Part shown: positions 41,890 through 51,621 of the stretch, in pieces
How positions within the stretch are numbered: the stretch's first letter is position 1
How the letters are laid out: each line of letters begins with the position of its first letter
Origin: UBA1479 sp040218445
GTDB taxonomy: Bacteria; Pseudomonadota; Alphaproteobacteria; Rhodospirillales; Casp-alpha2
Length of the DNA: 64,000 bases
Assembly: GCA_040218445.1 (NCBI GenBank)
Contig: JAVJRK010000010.1
Location: 620,001-684,000 of the forward strand
Reading direction: 5' to 3'
Notes under the pieces: generated by a model
Told to the model about the DNA's origin: nothing
The model's database searches: none
What the model saw: only the letters and a program-made list of their open reading frames with translations
Program-made: the position numbers and the translations under genes

Positions 41890-43776
41890 TCAGGCGCTCA
41901 GGCGCGCATCCCTGCGCTTGACGTGACCGAGCAGGATCGTCAGGGCCGCCGGCGTAACGCCCGGTACGCGCGCCGCCGCGCCCAAGGTCGCCGGAGACGC
42001 CTGTTTCAGCTTTTCCCGCACCTCATTGGACAGGCCCGCGACCGCGTCATAATCCAGGCCAACCGGCAAGGCCAGGCCTTCGTCCCGGCGGAACGCCCGT
42101 ATGTCCGCATCCTGGCGCGTGAGGTACTGGCTATATCCCGCCTCGATGGTCAGCTGATCCATGATCTCGGGTTTGATCTCGGCCAGCTCCGGCCATTGGG
42201 CGACGACCTTGTCCGCCGTCACGCCCGGATAGGACAGCAGGGTCCAGGCGCTGCGCTTGGCGCCGTCCTGATTGACGGAAAATCCCGCTTTGGCCAAAGC
42301 ATTTGGGCTGGCCTGCAGGCGTTCCAACAGACGTTGACCCAAGGTCAGGGACGTCTGCTTGCGGGCGAACACCCGGGCACGGTCCGCGCCGACACAGCCG
42401 ACCCCCATGCCCAAAGCCGTCAGGCGCTGGTCCGCGTTGTCGGCCCGCAGCTTCAGGCGATATTCCGCCCGCGACGTGAACATGCGGTAGGGCTCGCGCG
42501 TGCCCAGGGTGACCAGATCGTCGATCATCACCCCCATATAGGCATCGGCCCGGTCTAGCACGAATTCCCGTGGCGCCCCCTCAGCACCCCCCGCCCCGGC
42601 CACAAGGGCCGCATTGATGCCCGCGATCAGGCCCTGGGCGCCGGCTTCTTCGTATCCGGTGGTGCCGTTGATCTGCCCGGCCAGGAACAGGCCCGGGACC
42701 CGGTGGGTTTCCAGGGTCGGCGTCAATTGGCGCGGATCGACGAAATCATATTCGATGGCGTATCCGGGGCGGAACATCTCGGCTTTTTCCAGGCCGGGGA
42801 TGGTTTTCAGAATCTCAAGCTGCACTTCTTTCGGCAACGAGGTCGAAATGCCGTTGGGATAGACCGTGGGATCGTCCAGGCCTTCCGGCTCCAGAAAGAT
42901 CTGATGGCGATCGCGATCGGCGAACCGCACGACCTTGTCCTCGATCGACGGACAATAGCGGGGGCCCGTGCTTTCAATCTGCCCCGAATACATGGGGGCG
43001 CGGTGAATATTGGCGCGGATGATATCGTGGGTCGCCGATGTTGTTTCCGTAATGCCGCAGGGGATTTGCGGGGTCGTGATCCGGTCGGTCAGATAGGAAA
43101 ACGGCACCGGCGGTGTATCGCCATGCTGTTCGTCCAGGCTTTGCCAATCGATCGTGCGGCCGTCCAGGCGCGGCGGCGTGCCGGTTTTCAACCGCCCCAG
43201 CTCAAAGCTCAAGCGCCGGAAGGTATAGCTCAGCCCGATGGCCGGCTGATCCCCGACCCGGCCCGCCGGAATCTTGGTTTCGCCCACATGGATCAGGCCG
43301 CGCAGAAACGTGCCGGTGGTAATCACCACGGCGGCGGCGGAAAATTCCCGGCCATCCGTGGTGCGCACACCCGAAAGCCGCCCATCCCCGCCGAACAACA
43401 GATCGTCGGCCCCGCCTTCGATGATCGTCAGGTTTTCCGTCTCGGCCAGGATGTCCTGCACCGCCTGACGATACAGCTTGCGGTCCGCCTGGGCCCGGGG
43501 GCCCCAGACCGCGGGCCCCTTGGAGCGGTTGAGCATGCGGAACTGAATGCCACCCCGGTCGATGGCCCGGCCCATCACGCCGTCCAGGGCATCGATCTCG
43601 CGTACCAATTGGCCCTTGGCAAGACCGCCGATGGCCGGGTTGCAAGACATTTCACCGATGGTCGCAGCCTTATGGGTCAGCAACAGCGTGCAGGCACCCT
43701 GGCGCGCCGCCGCGGCGGCCGCTTCGGTTCCGGCGTGCCCGCCGCCCACCACGATGACATCGAAAGTTCGGTCCAT
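41890..43776 (-). CDS. mnmG: tRNA uridine-5-carboxymethylaminomethyl(34) synthesis protein MnmG
   Basis: A 628-residue FAD enzyme partnering MnmE to make (c)mnm5U34 in tRNAs. FAD motif VIVVGGGHAGTEAA (9-22), then CNPAIGGLAKGQL with a catalytic Cys, GGIQFRMLNRSKGPAVW and the C-terminal helical domain ending near PGVTPAALTILLGHVK. Full family length. First gene of mnmG-rsmG-parA-parB. A 480-residue open frame on the other strand is a shadow. Confidence 0.98.
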   Translation of the reverse strand: MDRTFDVIVVGGGHAGTEAAAAAARQGACTLLLTHKAATIGEMSCNPAIGGLAKGQLVREIDALDGVMGRAIDRGGIQFRMLNRSKGPAVWGPRAQADRKLYRQAVQDILAETENLTIIEGGADDLLFGGDGRLSGVRTTDGREFSAAAVVITTGTFLRGLIHVGETKIPAGRVGDQPAIGLSYTFRRLSFELGRLKTGTPPRLDGRTIDWQSLDEQHGDTPPVPFSYLTDRITTPQIPCGITETTSATHDIIRANIHRAPMYSGQIESTGPRYCPSIEDKVVRFADRDRHQIFLEPEGLDDPTVYPNGISTSLPKEVQLEILKTIPGLEKAEMFRPGYAIEYDFVDPRQLTPTLETHRVPGLFLAGQINGTTGYEEAGAQGLIAGINAALVAGAGGAEGAPREFVLDRADAYMGVMIDDLVTLGTREPYRMFTSRAEYRLKLRADNADQRLTALGMGVGCVGADRARVFARKQTSLTLGQRLLERLQASPNALAKAGFSVNQDGAKRSAWTLLSYPGVTADKVVAQWPELAEIKPEIMDQLTIEAGYSQYLTRQDADIRAFRRDEGLALPVGLDYDAVAGLSNEVREKLKQASPATLGAAARVPGVTPAALTILLGHVKRRDARLSA

Positions 43777-44256
43777 GGACCGCCTGCCTTATCCGTATCG
43801 TCTGTTAATCTGAACGCGGCGGCCTGCCTTGCACCACCCCCGCCGCCGCCAACGGGGGAATATGGGCCGGAATGTAGGAAGCCCGCCGATCCGAGTCAAA
43901 CAAGATCGCCGCATCGCCGGAAAAAGGGCTCCCCCGGTTTCGGCCCGGTCTGGAGCCCCTCTCCGCCGTCTTTCGACCCCCAAAAGCCACCTGCGACGCC
44001 CCGCCGGCGCCCGATCCGATCCAGCGCGCGCCTTGGCCGACAATCCCTAAAACAATCGTCCCAGAGGGAAATGTTTCACGTGAAACATTCTGTCTTGCCT
44101 GGAGCAACAGCCCATCGGTTTGGAGAGATTTTCGATGCCCGTTAAAATTCAAATCAAGATTAACGGTTTCAAAATCTATCTAGATATCTCTGTAGTAGGT
44201 TTAAGGAAGAATTAGACCATATATGTAGTGGGTCTAAAAATAGATCATTCAAAAGA
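43777..44256. other. Gap between mnmG and mnmE: parS plus AT-rich repeat block
   Basis: No convincing gene in 480 bp. The mnmG promoter should lie here. The second parS is at 44072-44087. From about 44130 to 44256 the DNA turns AT-rich (about 30 % GC in counted lines) with a 14-bp near-repeat (44191-44204 and 44224-44237, 12 of 14 identical) and a 7-bp inverted repeat TTAGACC/GGTCTAA (44212-44218, 44231-44237). Confidence 0.6.
44072..44087. other. parS: parS site 2 (ParB-binding, perfect 16-mer)
   Basis: TGTTTCACGTGAAACA, extended to an 18-bp palindrome by flanking A and T. It lies in the mnmG-mnmE gap, 2.2 kb from the first site. Confidence 0.97.
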
Positions 44257-45639
44257 TCATTTTCCGATGCAGAAGTCCGAGAAGATCACATCCAGCAAAT
44301 CTTCCACATCAACCCGCCCCGTGATGCGCCCGATGGCCCGCGCGGCCAGGCGCAAATCCTCGGCGGTCAGCTCCGGTGCACGCCCGGACCATCCCACGAC
44401 GGCCTGCGTCAGAACCTCATGGGCCTCCTCCAAGGCCTGGCGGTGGCGCGCCCGGGTCGGTGCCGGCTGAGACCCCGCCCCGGCCAGGGCAAGCCCCCTG
44501 ACGTCCTCCGTCAGCTGTTTGATGAAGCCCTCCACCCCGGCACCCGTTTTCGCGGACAGGGCCAAGACCGGCGCGCCGGATAACGCCGGCGGGCTCATCA
44601 ATGGGTCAAGGTCCGTCTTGTTGACCAGAACCAGCGTGCGCCCCTCCGCCGCCAACGCGGCCAGATCGGGCGGAACATCGGGCCAATCGCCCCGGTCCAG
44701 CACCAACAGGCGCAGGTCCGCCCCATCGGCACGGGCCGCCGCCCGGCGCACGCCCTCGCGCTCGACATCATCCGTGCCGTCGCGAAGGCCCGCCGTATCG
44801 GCGACGATCACAGGCACGCCGCCCAGGTCCAGATGCACCTCGATCACGTCACGGGTCGTGCCCGCCGTTTCCGACACGATCGCCGCATCCCGCCCGGCCA
44901 GCAGGTTCAGCAACGTCGATTTGCCCGCGTTGGGCCGGCCCAACAGCGCCAGATGAACGCCCGAACGCAGGCGCTCCCCCCGCCGCCCGTCGTCCAGATG
45001 GGCGCGAACTTCTTCCGCCAGCGCCGCCAGGGCATCCCGCGCCGCCGCGTCGATATGTTCAGGCAGGTCTTCGTCGGAGAAATCGATATTGGCTTCCACA
45101 TGGGCGATCGCCGCGATCAGGCGACGGCGCCAATCTTCATAAATCCGCCCCAATGAACCCGCCGCCTGGTCCAGGGCCTGGCGCCGCTGTTCCGAGGTTT
45201 CGGCTTCGACCAAGTCGGCGATGGCTTCCGCCTGGGTCAGATCCAGTTTTCCGTTCAGGAACGCGCGGCGGGTGAATTCGCCCGCTTCCGCCGGGCGCAG
45301 GCCCGGCACACGCCCAAGGCTCGTCAGCACCCCTTCGACCACCGCCGGGCCGCCGTGCAGGTGAAGCTCCACCACATCTTCGCCGGTAAAGCTGCCGGGC
45401 CCCTTGAAAAAAAGCACCAGGGCTTCGTCCAAGGTCTCCCCGCTCAACGGATCGATCAGGCGGCGCAACGCCGTCTTGCGCGCCCCCGGCCGGGGCTTGT
45501 TGCCGTCAAGGGTTGCCAAAGCCCCGGCCGCATCCGGGCCCGACACCCGCACCACGGCCACCCCCGCGCGCAGGCCGCCGCTGGCCAGCGCGAAAATCGT
45601 CTCGCCGCCGGAAGTCAAACCGTCGTGTTCATTGATCAT
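44257..45639 (-). CDS. mnmE: tRNA modification GTPase MnmE
   Basis: A 460-residue partner of MnmG. The N-terminal formyl-THF-binding domain (ETIFALASGGLRAGVAVVRVSG) precedes a GTPase domain with G1 GRPNAGKSTLLN, G3 DTAGLRD and G4 NKTD, then the helical C-terminus with the invariant CIGK end. ATG 45639 (MINEHDG) was chosen; an upstream in-frame start would overlap the ferredoxin spacer. Follows the ferredoxin gene by 69 bp. Confidence 0.97.
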   Translation of the reverse strand: MINEHDGLTSGGETIFALASGGLRAGVAVVRVSGPDAAGALATLDGNKPRPGARKTALRRLIDPLSGETLDEALVLFFKGPGSFTGEDVVELHLHGGPAVVEGVLTSLGRVPGLRPAEAGEFTRRAFLNGKLDLTQAEAIADLVEAETSEQRRQALDQAAGSLGRIYEDWRRRLIAAIAHVEANIDFSDEDLPEHIDAAARDALAALAEEVRAHLDDGRRGERLRSGVHLALLGRPNAGKSTLLNLLAGRDAAIVSETAGTTRDVIEVHLDLGGVPVIVADTAGLRDGTDDVEREGVRRAAARADGADLRLLVLDRGDWPDVPPDLAALAAEGRTLVLVNKTDLDPLMSPPALSGAPVLALSAKTGAGVEGFIKQLTEDVRGLALAGAGSQPAPTRARHRQALEEAHEVLTQAVVGWSGRAPELTAEDLRLAARAIGRITGRVDVEDLLDVIFSDFCIGK

Positions 45640-45708
45640 GGGCACGCCCCCGATACGCGCTTTTGCCGCCCGCCTTCGGCATCCCGAACACAGGCCGACC
45701 AATCGGGC

Positions 45709-46101
45709 CTATTTCTCGGGATCATCCCCCGGATGAAGCATCAGATCGGGTACCCGCACGCCGTCGCGCACATGGGCTTCCAACACCCGGTCGACCTCTT
45801 CCCGCGTTTCACAGCGATACCAGACCCCTTCGGGATAGATCACCAAAGTCGGGCCCAGCTCGCAGCGGTCCAGGCATCCCGCCGAATTGACCCGCACCCC
45901 CTTAATGCCCAATTCCTTGGCCCGCGCCTTCATGTAATCGCGCAGCTTGACCGACCCCTTGCCGGAACAGCATCCCCGGGGATGGCCGTCCGGGCGCGTA
46001 TTGGTGCAGAAAAAAACATGCCGGTCATAGAATTGCGGCGGGTCGTCCTGGCTGTTTCCAGCCGTGGAACCAGGGGCGGAATCGGGAGGTGTCGAGGTCA
46101 C
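45709..46101 (-). CDS. Thioredoxin-like [2Fe-2S] ferredoxin
   Basis: A 130-residue protein with the thioredoxin-like [2Fe-2S] ferredoxin fold: FFCTNTRPDGHPRGCC near residue 30, then SAGCLDRCELGPTLVIYPEGVWY. The four presumed ligands are spread over CxxxxxxxxxxxCC and CxxxC. A Ser/Pro-rich N-terminus precedes the domain. It overlaps the DUF6489 gene by 4 bp. The electron-transfer partner is unknown; the gene is often next to mnmE in this group. Confidence 0.85.
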   Translation of the reverse strand: MTSTPPDSAPGSTAGNSQDDPPQFYDRHVFFCTNTRPDGHPRGCCSGKGSVKLRDYMKARAKELGIKGVRVNSAGCLDRCELGPTLVIYPEGVWYRCETREEVDRVLEAHVRDGVRVPDLMLHPGDDPEK

Positions 46102-46376
46102 TTCTTGCTGTCCTTGTTCGTCCCGCCCGCCTGGCCGTCATCGCCGGACATGCCCGACATCTGATTCCAGAACATCTTCTGCATCTGCTCGAACCCCTGC
46201 ACGCCGGCGGGAAACCAGGTGTTGAACAGGGTTTCCGGATCAAGCGCCGAAAGGTTCGCTTTCATCCGTTCTTCAAGATCCTTCATCAACGCATCCTGCA
46301 TGGGTCTGACGTCCGGCAGGCCGAGAAACTTGCGGGCCTCTTCCGGCGTGCAATCGATGTCCACGGTGATCTTCAT
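46098..46376 (-). CDS. DUF6489-like small protein
   Basis: A 92-residue protein, MKITVDIDCTPEEARKFLGLPDV, followed by an amphipathic helical segment (MQDALMKDLEERMKANL), an aromatic Met-rich stretch (FEQMQKMFWNQMSGMSG) and a polar tail. This is a short conserved alphaproteobacterial protein of unknown function. It is translationally coupled to the ferredoxin gene. The hydrophobic helices suggest membrane or protein association; nothing more can be claimed. Confidence 0.8.
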   Translation of the reverse strand: MKITVDIDCTPEEARKFLGLPDVRPMQDALMKDLEERMKANLSALDPETLFNTWFPAGVQGFEQMQKMFWNQMSGMSGDDGQAGGTNKDSKK

Positions 46377-46612
46377 GTCAAAGCACCTTTCTCATCCCTG
46401 GCCGCCGTTCGTGTCACGCGTCACGACAATGACCTTAATCCCTGGCGCAAACCCGGCGGGCCTTTGCATTGATCAGTTACAGCTTGTATGCAGGACCGTA
46501 AGCCCCAACCTAGCCAGGAGACGGGCCCGTGGCAATCGGCCATCATCCCATAGCCACAAACCCAAGGTCATCAATCGCAAGACCACCAACCAACGGCACC
46601 GGCGGAGCATCC

Positions 46613-48655
46613 ATGAGCGAAAACCTACTTGGTCAGGAAACCAGCCCCTACCTGCTGCAGCACAAGGACAACCCCGTGCATTGGCAGCCCTGGGGTCCCG
46701 ACGCCCTGGCCCAGGCCCGGGCGGAAAACAAACCGATCCTGCTGTCCGTCGGCTATGCCGCCTGCCATTGGTGCCATGTCATGGCCCACGAAAGCTTTGA
46801 GGCCCCGGCCATCGCCGAGGTCATGAACCGCCATTTCATCAACATCAAGGTCGACCGCGAAGAGCGCCCCGATCTGGACAACATCTATCAACACGCCCTT
46901 TCCATGATGGGCGAACACGGCGGCTGGCCGCTGACCATGTTCCTGACCCCGAATCTGGAGCCGTTCTGGGGCGGGACCTATTTCCCGCCCGAACCTCGAT
47001 ACGGCCGTCCCGGTTTCCCCCAGGTTCTGGAAAGCCTGGCCGCGACCTATTCCGGCGAGCCCGAGAAAATCGCTGAAAACGCCAAACGCATGCGCGAGGC
47101 CCTTACCCAATTGGCAACACCCAAGGGCGGCGGTACCGTAACCCTGAAAAGCCTGGATGACGCCGCCCTGCAGATGATGCGGTTTATCGACCCCATCAAC
47201 GGCGGCACCCATGGCGCGCCCAAGTTCCCGCAGCCCAATTTCTTTCAGGCCCTGTGGCGCGCACACCTGCGCACCCGCGGGCCCATGTACCGCGAGGCCG
47301 TGACCGCGACCCTGGCCAATATCTGCCAAGGCGGTATCTATGACCACCTGGGCGGCGGGTTCGCCCGCTACGCCGTCGACGATATCTGGCTGGTCCCTCA
47401 TTTCGAGAAAATGCTCTACGACAACGCCCTGCTGGTCGAGCTGATGGCCGAGGTCTGGCCGTTCCTGGAAGGCGGTTCCAAGAAAGACCTGTTCCGCATC
47501 CGCACGGAAGAAACCATCAACTGGATGCTTGCCGACATGCGGTCGAATGACGACCCGGCAGAACCCTTCGCCTTTACCTCTGCCTATGATGCCGATTCCG
47601 AAGGCGTCGAAGGCAAGTACTACGTATGGTCGGCGGACGAGATCGATGCCCTGCTTAGCCCCGATGCCGACACGTTCAAAGCGGCCTACGACGTCTCGCC
47701 CCATGGCAACTGGGAAGGGCATACGATCCTCAACCGGACCTCGGACCCGGATTTCGGCGAGCCGGAACGCGAAGCCCTGTTGGCCCGCTGCCGTGAAAAA
47801 CTATTGCCCGTGCGCAGCCAACGCGTCCCGCCCATGCGTGACGATAAGGTCCTGGCCGATTGGAACGGCCTGGCCGTCACGGCCCTGGCCAAGGCCGCCG
47901 CCGTGTTCGACCGGCCCGGCTGGCTGGAAACCGCCGCCGCCGTGTTCGCCTTCGTGGTTGAAAACCTGGCCGACGGCGATCGCCTGTTCCATACCTGGTG
48001 CGCCGGGCGGGCTGCACACCCGGGTGTGTTGGAAGATTACGCCAACATGGCCCGCGCGGCCCTGGCCCTGCATCAGGCGACCGGCGACGACGCCTACCTG
48101 ACCGTCGCAACCGACTATGTCGATCTGCTGGATCGCCATTTCTGGGACGGGGCCAACGGCGGTTATTTCATGGCCGCCGACGACACGCCTGATCTGCTGA
48201 CCCGATCCAAACCGGTCCACGACAATGCCGTGCCCTGCGGCAACGGCACCATGGTCGAGGTCCTGGCCCGCCTGCATCATCTGACCGGCGGCGCCAAATA
48301 CCGCGACCGCGCCGATGGCCTGATCCGCGCCCTGGCCCCGGAAGAAGCCCCCCACCTTGCCCATCAAACAACCTTGATGACCGGGTTCGAAATTCTCGAT
48401 AACGCCGTGCAGGTGACCATCGCCGGAACGGACCCGGATGCCCGCGCCCTCGGCAGGGCCGCGTTGGCGTCCGGCCATCCGCGCCTGGTCCTGATCCGCA
48501 CCGGGGACGGAAGAGACCTGCCCGCCGGTCACCCGGCATCGGGCAAGGGCCCCGTCGACGGTCAGCCCGCCGCCTATGTCTGCGTCGGCCAGACCTGCTC
48601 TTTGCCCCTTACCGATCCGGCCGCATTGGCCGAAGCAATCTCGCAACAGAAATGA
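46613..48655 (+). CDS. Thioredoxin-domain/AGE-fold protein YyaL (DUF255)
   Basis: A 680-residue protein of the YyaL/SPATA20 family. The N-terminal DUF255 thioredoxin fold carries NPVHWQPWG and GYAACHWCHVMAHESFE with Cys-x-x-Cys, followed by a long alpha/alpha-barrel like N-acylglucosamine epimerases (GGIYDHLGGGFARYAVDDIW, TSAYDADSEGVEGKYYVW). ATG 46613 follows GGAG. Function in bacteria is not known. It is followed, with 4-bp overlap, by ogt. Confidence 0.9.
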   Translation: MSENLLGQETSPYLLQHKDNPVHWQPWGPDALAQARAENKPILLSVGYAACHWCHVMAHESFEAPAIAEVMNRHFINIKVDREERPDLDNIYQHALSMMGEHGGWPLTMFLTPNLEPFWGGTYFPPEPRYGRPGFPQVLESLAATYSGEPEKIAENAKRMREALTQLATPKGGGTVTLKSLDDAALQMMRFIDPINGGTHGAPKFPQPNFFQALWRAHLRTRGPMYREAVTATLANICQGGIYDHLGGGFARYAVDDIWLVPHFEKMLYDNALLVELMAEVWPFLEGGSKKDLFRIRTEETINWMLADMRSNDDPAEPFAFTSAYDADSEGVEGKYYVWSADEIDALLSPDADTFKAAYDVSPHGNWEGHTILNRTSDPDFGEPEREALLARCREKLLPVRSQRVPPMRDDKVLADWNGLAVTALAKAAAVFDRPGWLETAAAVFAFVVENLADGDRLFHTWCAGRAAHPGVLEDYANMARAALALHQATGDDAYLTVATDYVDLLDRHFWDGANGGYFMAADDTPDLLTRSKPVHDNAVPCGNGTMVEVLARLHHLTGGAKYRDRADGLIRALAPEEAPHLAHQTTLMTGFEILDNAVQVTIAGTDPDARALGRAALASGHPRLVLIRTGDGRDLPAGHPASGKGPVDGQPAAYVCVGQTCSLPLTDPAALAEAISQQK

Positions 48656-49110
48656 GCGATTTCTATACCTCCATGAACACCCCGGTCGGGCCGTTGACCC
48701 TGTTCGCCGACGATCATGCCCTGACGGCCGTGGAATGGGGCCGCGCCCCGGCCTCCCAATCCTCGCCCCTGCTGAACGAAGCGACCCGCCAGATGACCGC
48801 CTATATGGACGGCCATTTGGAACAATTCGACCTGCCGGTCGATCCCATGGGCACGGACTTTCAAAAGCGCGTCTGGGCCGCCATGTGCGAAATCCCTTAT
48901 GGCCGAACCGAAACCTACGGCGAGCTCGCCGCCCGTATAGATGGCGTGGCGCGCGCCGTCGGCGGGGCCTGCGGTGCCAATCCCATCCCGATCATCATTC
49001 CTTGCCACCGGGTCATGGGGGCCGGCGGCCGGATGACCGGGTATTCCGCCGGCGAGGGCGTTGAAAGCAAACGCGCCCTGCTTGCCCTTGAGGGCGCCGC
49101 CCTTCTATAG
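48652..49110 (+). CDS. ogt: Methylated-DNA--protein-cysteine methyltransferase
   Basis: A 152-residue suicide repair protein removing O6-alkyl groups from guanine. Acceptor motif IIPCHRVMGAGG, helix-turn-helix with RTETYGELAARI, and GACGANPIP ahead of it. It lacks the Ada regulatory domain, so Ogt rather than Ada. Coupled to the YyaL gene by ATGA. Confidence 0.93.
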   Translation: MSDFYTSMNTPVGPLTLFADDHALTAVEWGRAPASQSSPLLNEATRQMTAYMDGHLEQFDLPVDPMGTDFQKRVWAAMCEIPYGRTETYGELAARIDGVARAVGGACGANPIPIIIPCHRVMGAGGRMTGYSAGEGVESKRALLALEGAALL

Positions 49111-49248
49111 CCCCATTGACCGGCCACGACACTCAAAACCCCTAAACAGACTTGCCCCCAGGCGAGGCCATGACCAAGATGGCCCCCACATATCAGAAAC
49201 GCGCCCGGCACCGATAAACCACCGGGCCTGCTCCAAGGAGGATACTCA

Positions 49249-50223
49249 ATGACAAAGGCCGTCCGAATTCATGAAACCGGGGGACCGGAAGTCCTGACCT
49301 ACGAAGATGTCGATGTGGGCGATCCCGGTCCCGGTGAAATCCGCATCCGCCAGACCGCCGTGGGTCTGAACTTCATCGACGTCTATCTGCGCACGGGCCT
49401 GTACCCGCTGACCGATTTCCCGGAAATCATCGGCATGGAAGCCGCCGGCGTGGTCGAAGCCGTCGGCGAAGGCGTGACCTCGAAAAAGGTCGGCGACCGG
49501 GTCGCCTATCCGATGTTCAAGGGCTCTTACGCCCAGGCCCGCTGCCTGCCCGATTGGAAAGCCGTCATCCTGCCCGATGCCATCGACGACCAGACCGCCG
49601 CCGGCATGATGCTGAAAGGCATGACCGCCCATTACCTGCTGCATCGCACCTATCCGGTGAAGCCGGGCGACGCCGTCCTGGTTTATGCCGCCGCCGGCGG
49701 TGTGGGCCAGATTCTTTGCCAATGGGGCAAGGCCCTGGGCGCCACCGTGATCGGCTGCGTCGGATCGGAAGAAAAGGCCGAAATCGCCAAGGCCGCCGGC
49801 GCCGCCCATACGATCAACTACACGACCGACAACATCGCCGAAAAAGCCAAAGAGTTCACAGGCGGCGAAGGCGTCGCCGCGGCCTATGACAGCATCGGCA
49901 AGGCAACCTTCGAAGCTTCGCTGGATTCCCTGCGCCCGTTCGGCACCATGGTCACCTACGGCAATGCCTCCGGTCCGGTCGATCCGATCAGCCCGGGCAT
50001 CCTGGGGCCCAAGGGATCGCTCTACCTGACCCGCCCGACCCTGGCGACCCATACCCGCAATCCGGAAATCCTGGCCGAGGGCGCCAATGCCCTGATCGAT
50101 GCCGTGGCATCGGGCAAGGTCACGATCAACATCAACCAGACCTATCCACTGGCCGATGTGGCCAAGGCCCATATCGACCTGGAAGGTCGCAAGACCACGG
50201 GCTCGTCGGTGCTGATCCCGTAA
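49249..50223 (+). CDS. qor: NADPH:quinone oxidoreductase (zinc-free MDR family)
   Basis: A 324-residue medium-chain reductase. Substrate-domain start VRIHETGGPEVLTYEDV, GLNFIDVYLRTGLYP, and the NADPH site VYAAAGGVGQILCQWGKALGATVIG. No catalytic zinc ligands. AAGGAGGATACTCA gives a very strong ribosome site. Ends in two tandem terminators. Reduces quinones, probably as a stress or detoxification enzyme. Confidence 0.92.
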   Translation: MTKAVRIHETGGPEVLTYEDVDVGDPGPGEIRIRQTAVGLNFIDVYLRTGLYPLTDFPEIIGMEAAGVVEAVGEGVTSKKVGDRVAYPMFKGSYAQARCLPDWKAVILPDAIDDQTAAGMMLKGMTAHYLLHRTYPVKPGDAVLVYAAAGGVGQILCQWGKALGATVIGCVGSEEKAEIAKAAGAAHTINYTTDNIAEKAKEFTGGEGVAAAYDSIGKATFEASLDSLRPFGTMVTYGNASGPVDPISPGILGPKGSLYLTRPTLATHTRNPEILAEGANALIDAVASGKVTININQTYPLADVAKAHIDLEGRKTTGSSVLIP

Positions 50224-50247
50224 GCCAAAAACCCAGGCTGAAACAAG

Positions 50248-50283
50248 AAACGCCGGCGGGGGAAACCCTGCCGGCGTTTTCTA
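50248..50283 (+). terminator. Rho-independent terminator after qor
   Basis: AAACGCCGGC (50248-50257) pairs with GCCGGCGTTT (50270-50279), followed by T and TCTATT. It may also act on rho transcripts from the other side. Confidence 0.8.
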
Positions 50284-50285
50284 TT

Positions 50286-50314
50286 GCGCCGCCCGGAATG
50301 CCGGGGCGCTTTTT
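50286..50314 (+). terminator. Second, tandem terminator after qor
   Basis: GCGC (50286-50289) and CCCGG (50292-50296) pair with CCGGG (50301-50305) and GCGC (50306-50309) around AATG, followed by TTTTTATT. A further stem GCGCCGG/CCGGCGC (50336-50354) lies on the rho side and may serve the minus strand. Confidence 0.75.
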
Positions 50315-50364
50315 ATTGGTCGCAAAACAACCGTCGCGCCGGCAGGACCGGCGCTTGGGTTTTG

Positions 50365-51621
50365 CTAGCTGTTCATGGAATCAAAGAAATCGTTGTTGGT
50401 CTTGGCGTCCTTCAGCTTGCCCAACAGGAATTCCATGGCATCGGTCACACCCATGGGCATAAGGATGCGGCGCAACACCCACATTTTGGCCAGGATGCCC
50501 TTTTCGACCAGCAGCTCTTCCTTGCGCGTACCCGATTTGGTGATGTCGATGGTCGGCCACACGCGTTTGTCGGACAGCTTGCGGTCCAGGATGATTTCCG
50601 AGTTACCGGTACCCTTGAATTCTTCGAAAATGACCTCGTCCATGCGTGAACCCGTATCGATCAGCGCCGTCGAGATGATGGTCAGCGAACCGCCCTCTTC
50701 GATGTTGCGCGCGGCACCAAAGAACCGCTTGGGCCGCTGCAGGGCGTTGGCATCGACACCACCGGTCAGCACCTTACCCGACGACGGCACCACGGTGTTA
50801 TAGGCGCGGGCCAGACGAGTGATGGAATCCAGCAGGATGACCACGTCCTTCTTGTGTTCGACCAGGCGCTTGGCCTTTTCCAACACCATTTCCGTGACCT
50901 GCACATGTCGGGTCGCCGGCTCGTCGAAGGTGGATGAAATAACCTCGCCCTTGACCGAACGATCCATGTCGGTGACTTCCTCGGGCCGCTCGTCGATCAG
51001 CAGCACGATCAGATAGCATTCCGGGTGATTGCGCGCGATGGAATGGGCGATGTTCTGCAGCATCACCGTCTTACCGGTACGCGGCGGGGCGACGATCAGG
51101 GCGCGCTGGCCCTTGCCGATGGGGCAGATCAGATCCAGCACCCGCGAGGTCGGATCCTTCAATTCCGGGTCTTCGATTTCCATGATCAGGCGCTCGTCGG
51201 GATAGAGCGGCGTCAGGTTGTCGAAGTTGATACGGTGACGCACCGCCTGCGGATCGGTGAAGTTGATCTGGTTGACCTTCAGCAGGGCGAAATACCGCTC
51301 GCCGTCCTTGGGCGCTCTGATCTCGCCTTCGACCGTGTCGCCCGTGCGCAGGCCGAAACGGCGCACCTGGCTGGGCGAGACGTAAATATCATCGGGGCCC
51401 GGCAGATAGTTCGCTTCCGGGGAGCGCAGAAATCCGAACCCGTCCTGCAGCACTTCAAGAACGCCGTCGCCGAAAATCGCGACGTCGTTATCGGCAAGCT
51501 GTTTGAGGATCGCGAACATCATGTCCTGCTTGCGCAGGGAGCTCGCGTTTTCGATCTCCAATTCTTCGGCATAAGCCAGGAGATCGGCGGGAGATTTCTG
51601 TTTCAGTTCCTTGAGATTCAT
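50365..51621 (-). CDS. rho: Transcription termination factor Rho
   Basis: A 418-residue hexameric helicase, normal length. N-terminal MNLKELKQKSPADLLAYAEE, RNA-binding OSB fold (GVLEVLQDGFGFLRSPEANYLPG), Walker A APPRTGKTVML, Walker B ILLDSITRLARAYN and Q/R-loop GGVDANALQRPKRFFGAARNIEEGGSL. ATG 51621 matches the family start. No Ser/Gly insertion is present. Confidence 0.98.
   Translation of the reverse strand: MNLKELKQKSPADLLAYAEELEIENASSLRKQDMMFAILKQLADNDVAIFGDGVLEVLQDGFGFLRSPEANYLPGPDDIYVSPSQVRRFGLRTGDTVEGEIRAPKDGERYFALLKVNQINFTDPQAVRHRINFDNLTPLYPDERLIMEIEDPELKDPTSRVLDLICPIGKGQRALIVAPPRTGKTVMLQNIAHSIARNHPECYLIVLLIDERPEEVTDMDRSVKGEVISSTFDEPATRHVQVTEMVLEKAKRLVEHKKDVVILLDSITRLARAYNTVVPSSGKVLTGGVDANALQRPKRFFGAARNIEEGGSLTIISTALIDTGSRMDEVIFEEFKGTGNSEIILDRKLSDKRVWPTIDITKSGTRKEELLVEKGILAKMWVLRRILMPMGVTDAMEFLLGKLKDAKTNNDFFDSMNS

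Noticed and set aside
44130..44256. AT-rich block near mnmG as an alternative replication origin
   Set aside because: No DnaA-box-like nonamer was found, whereas the hemE/ppsR gap has four.
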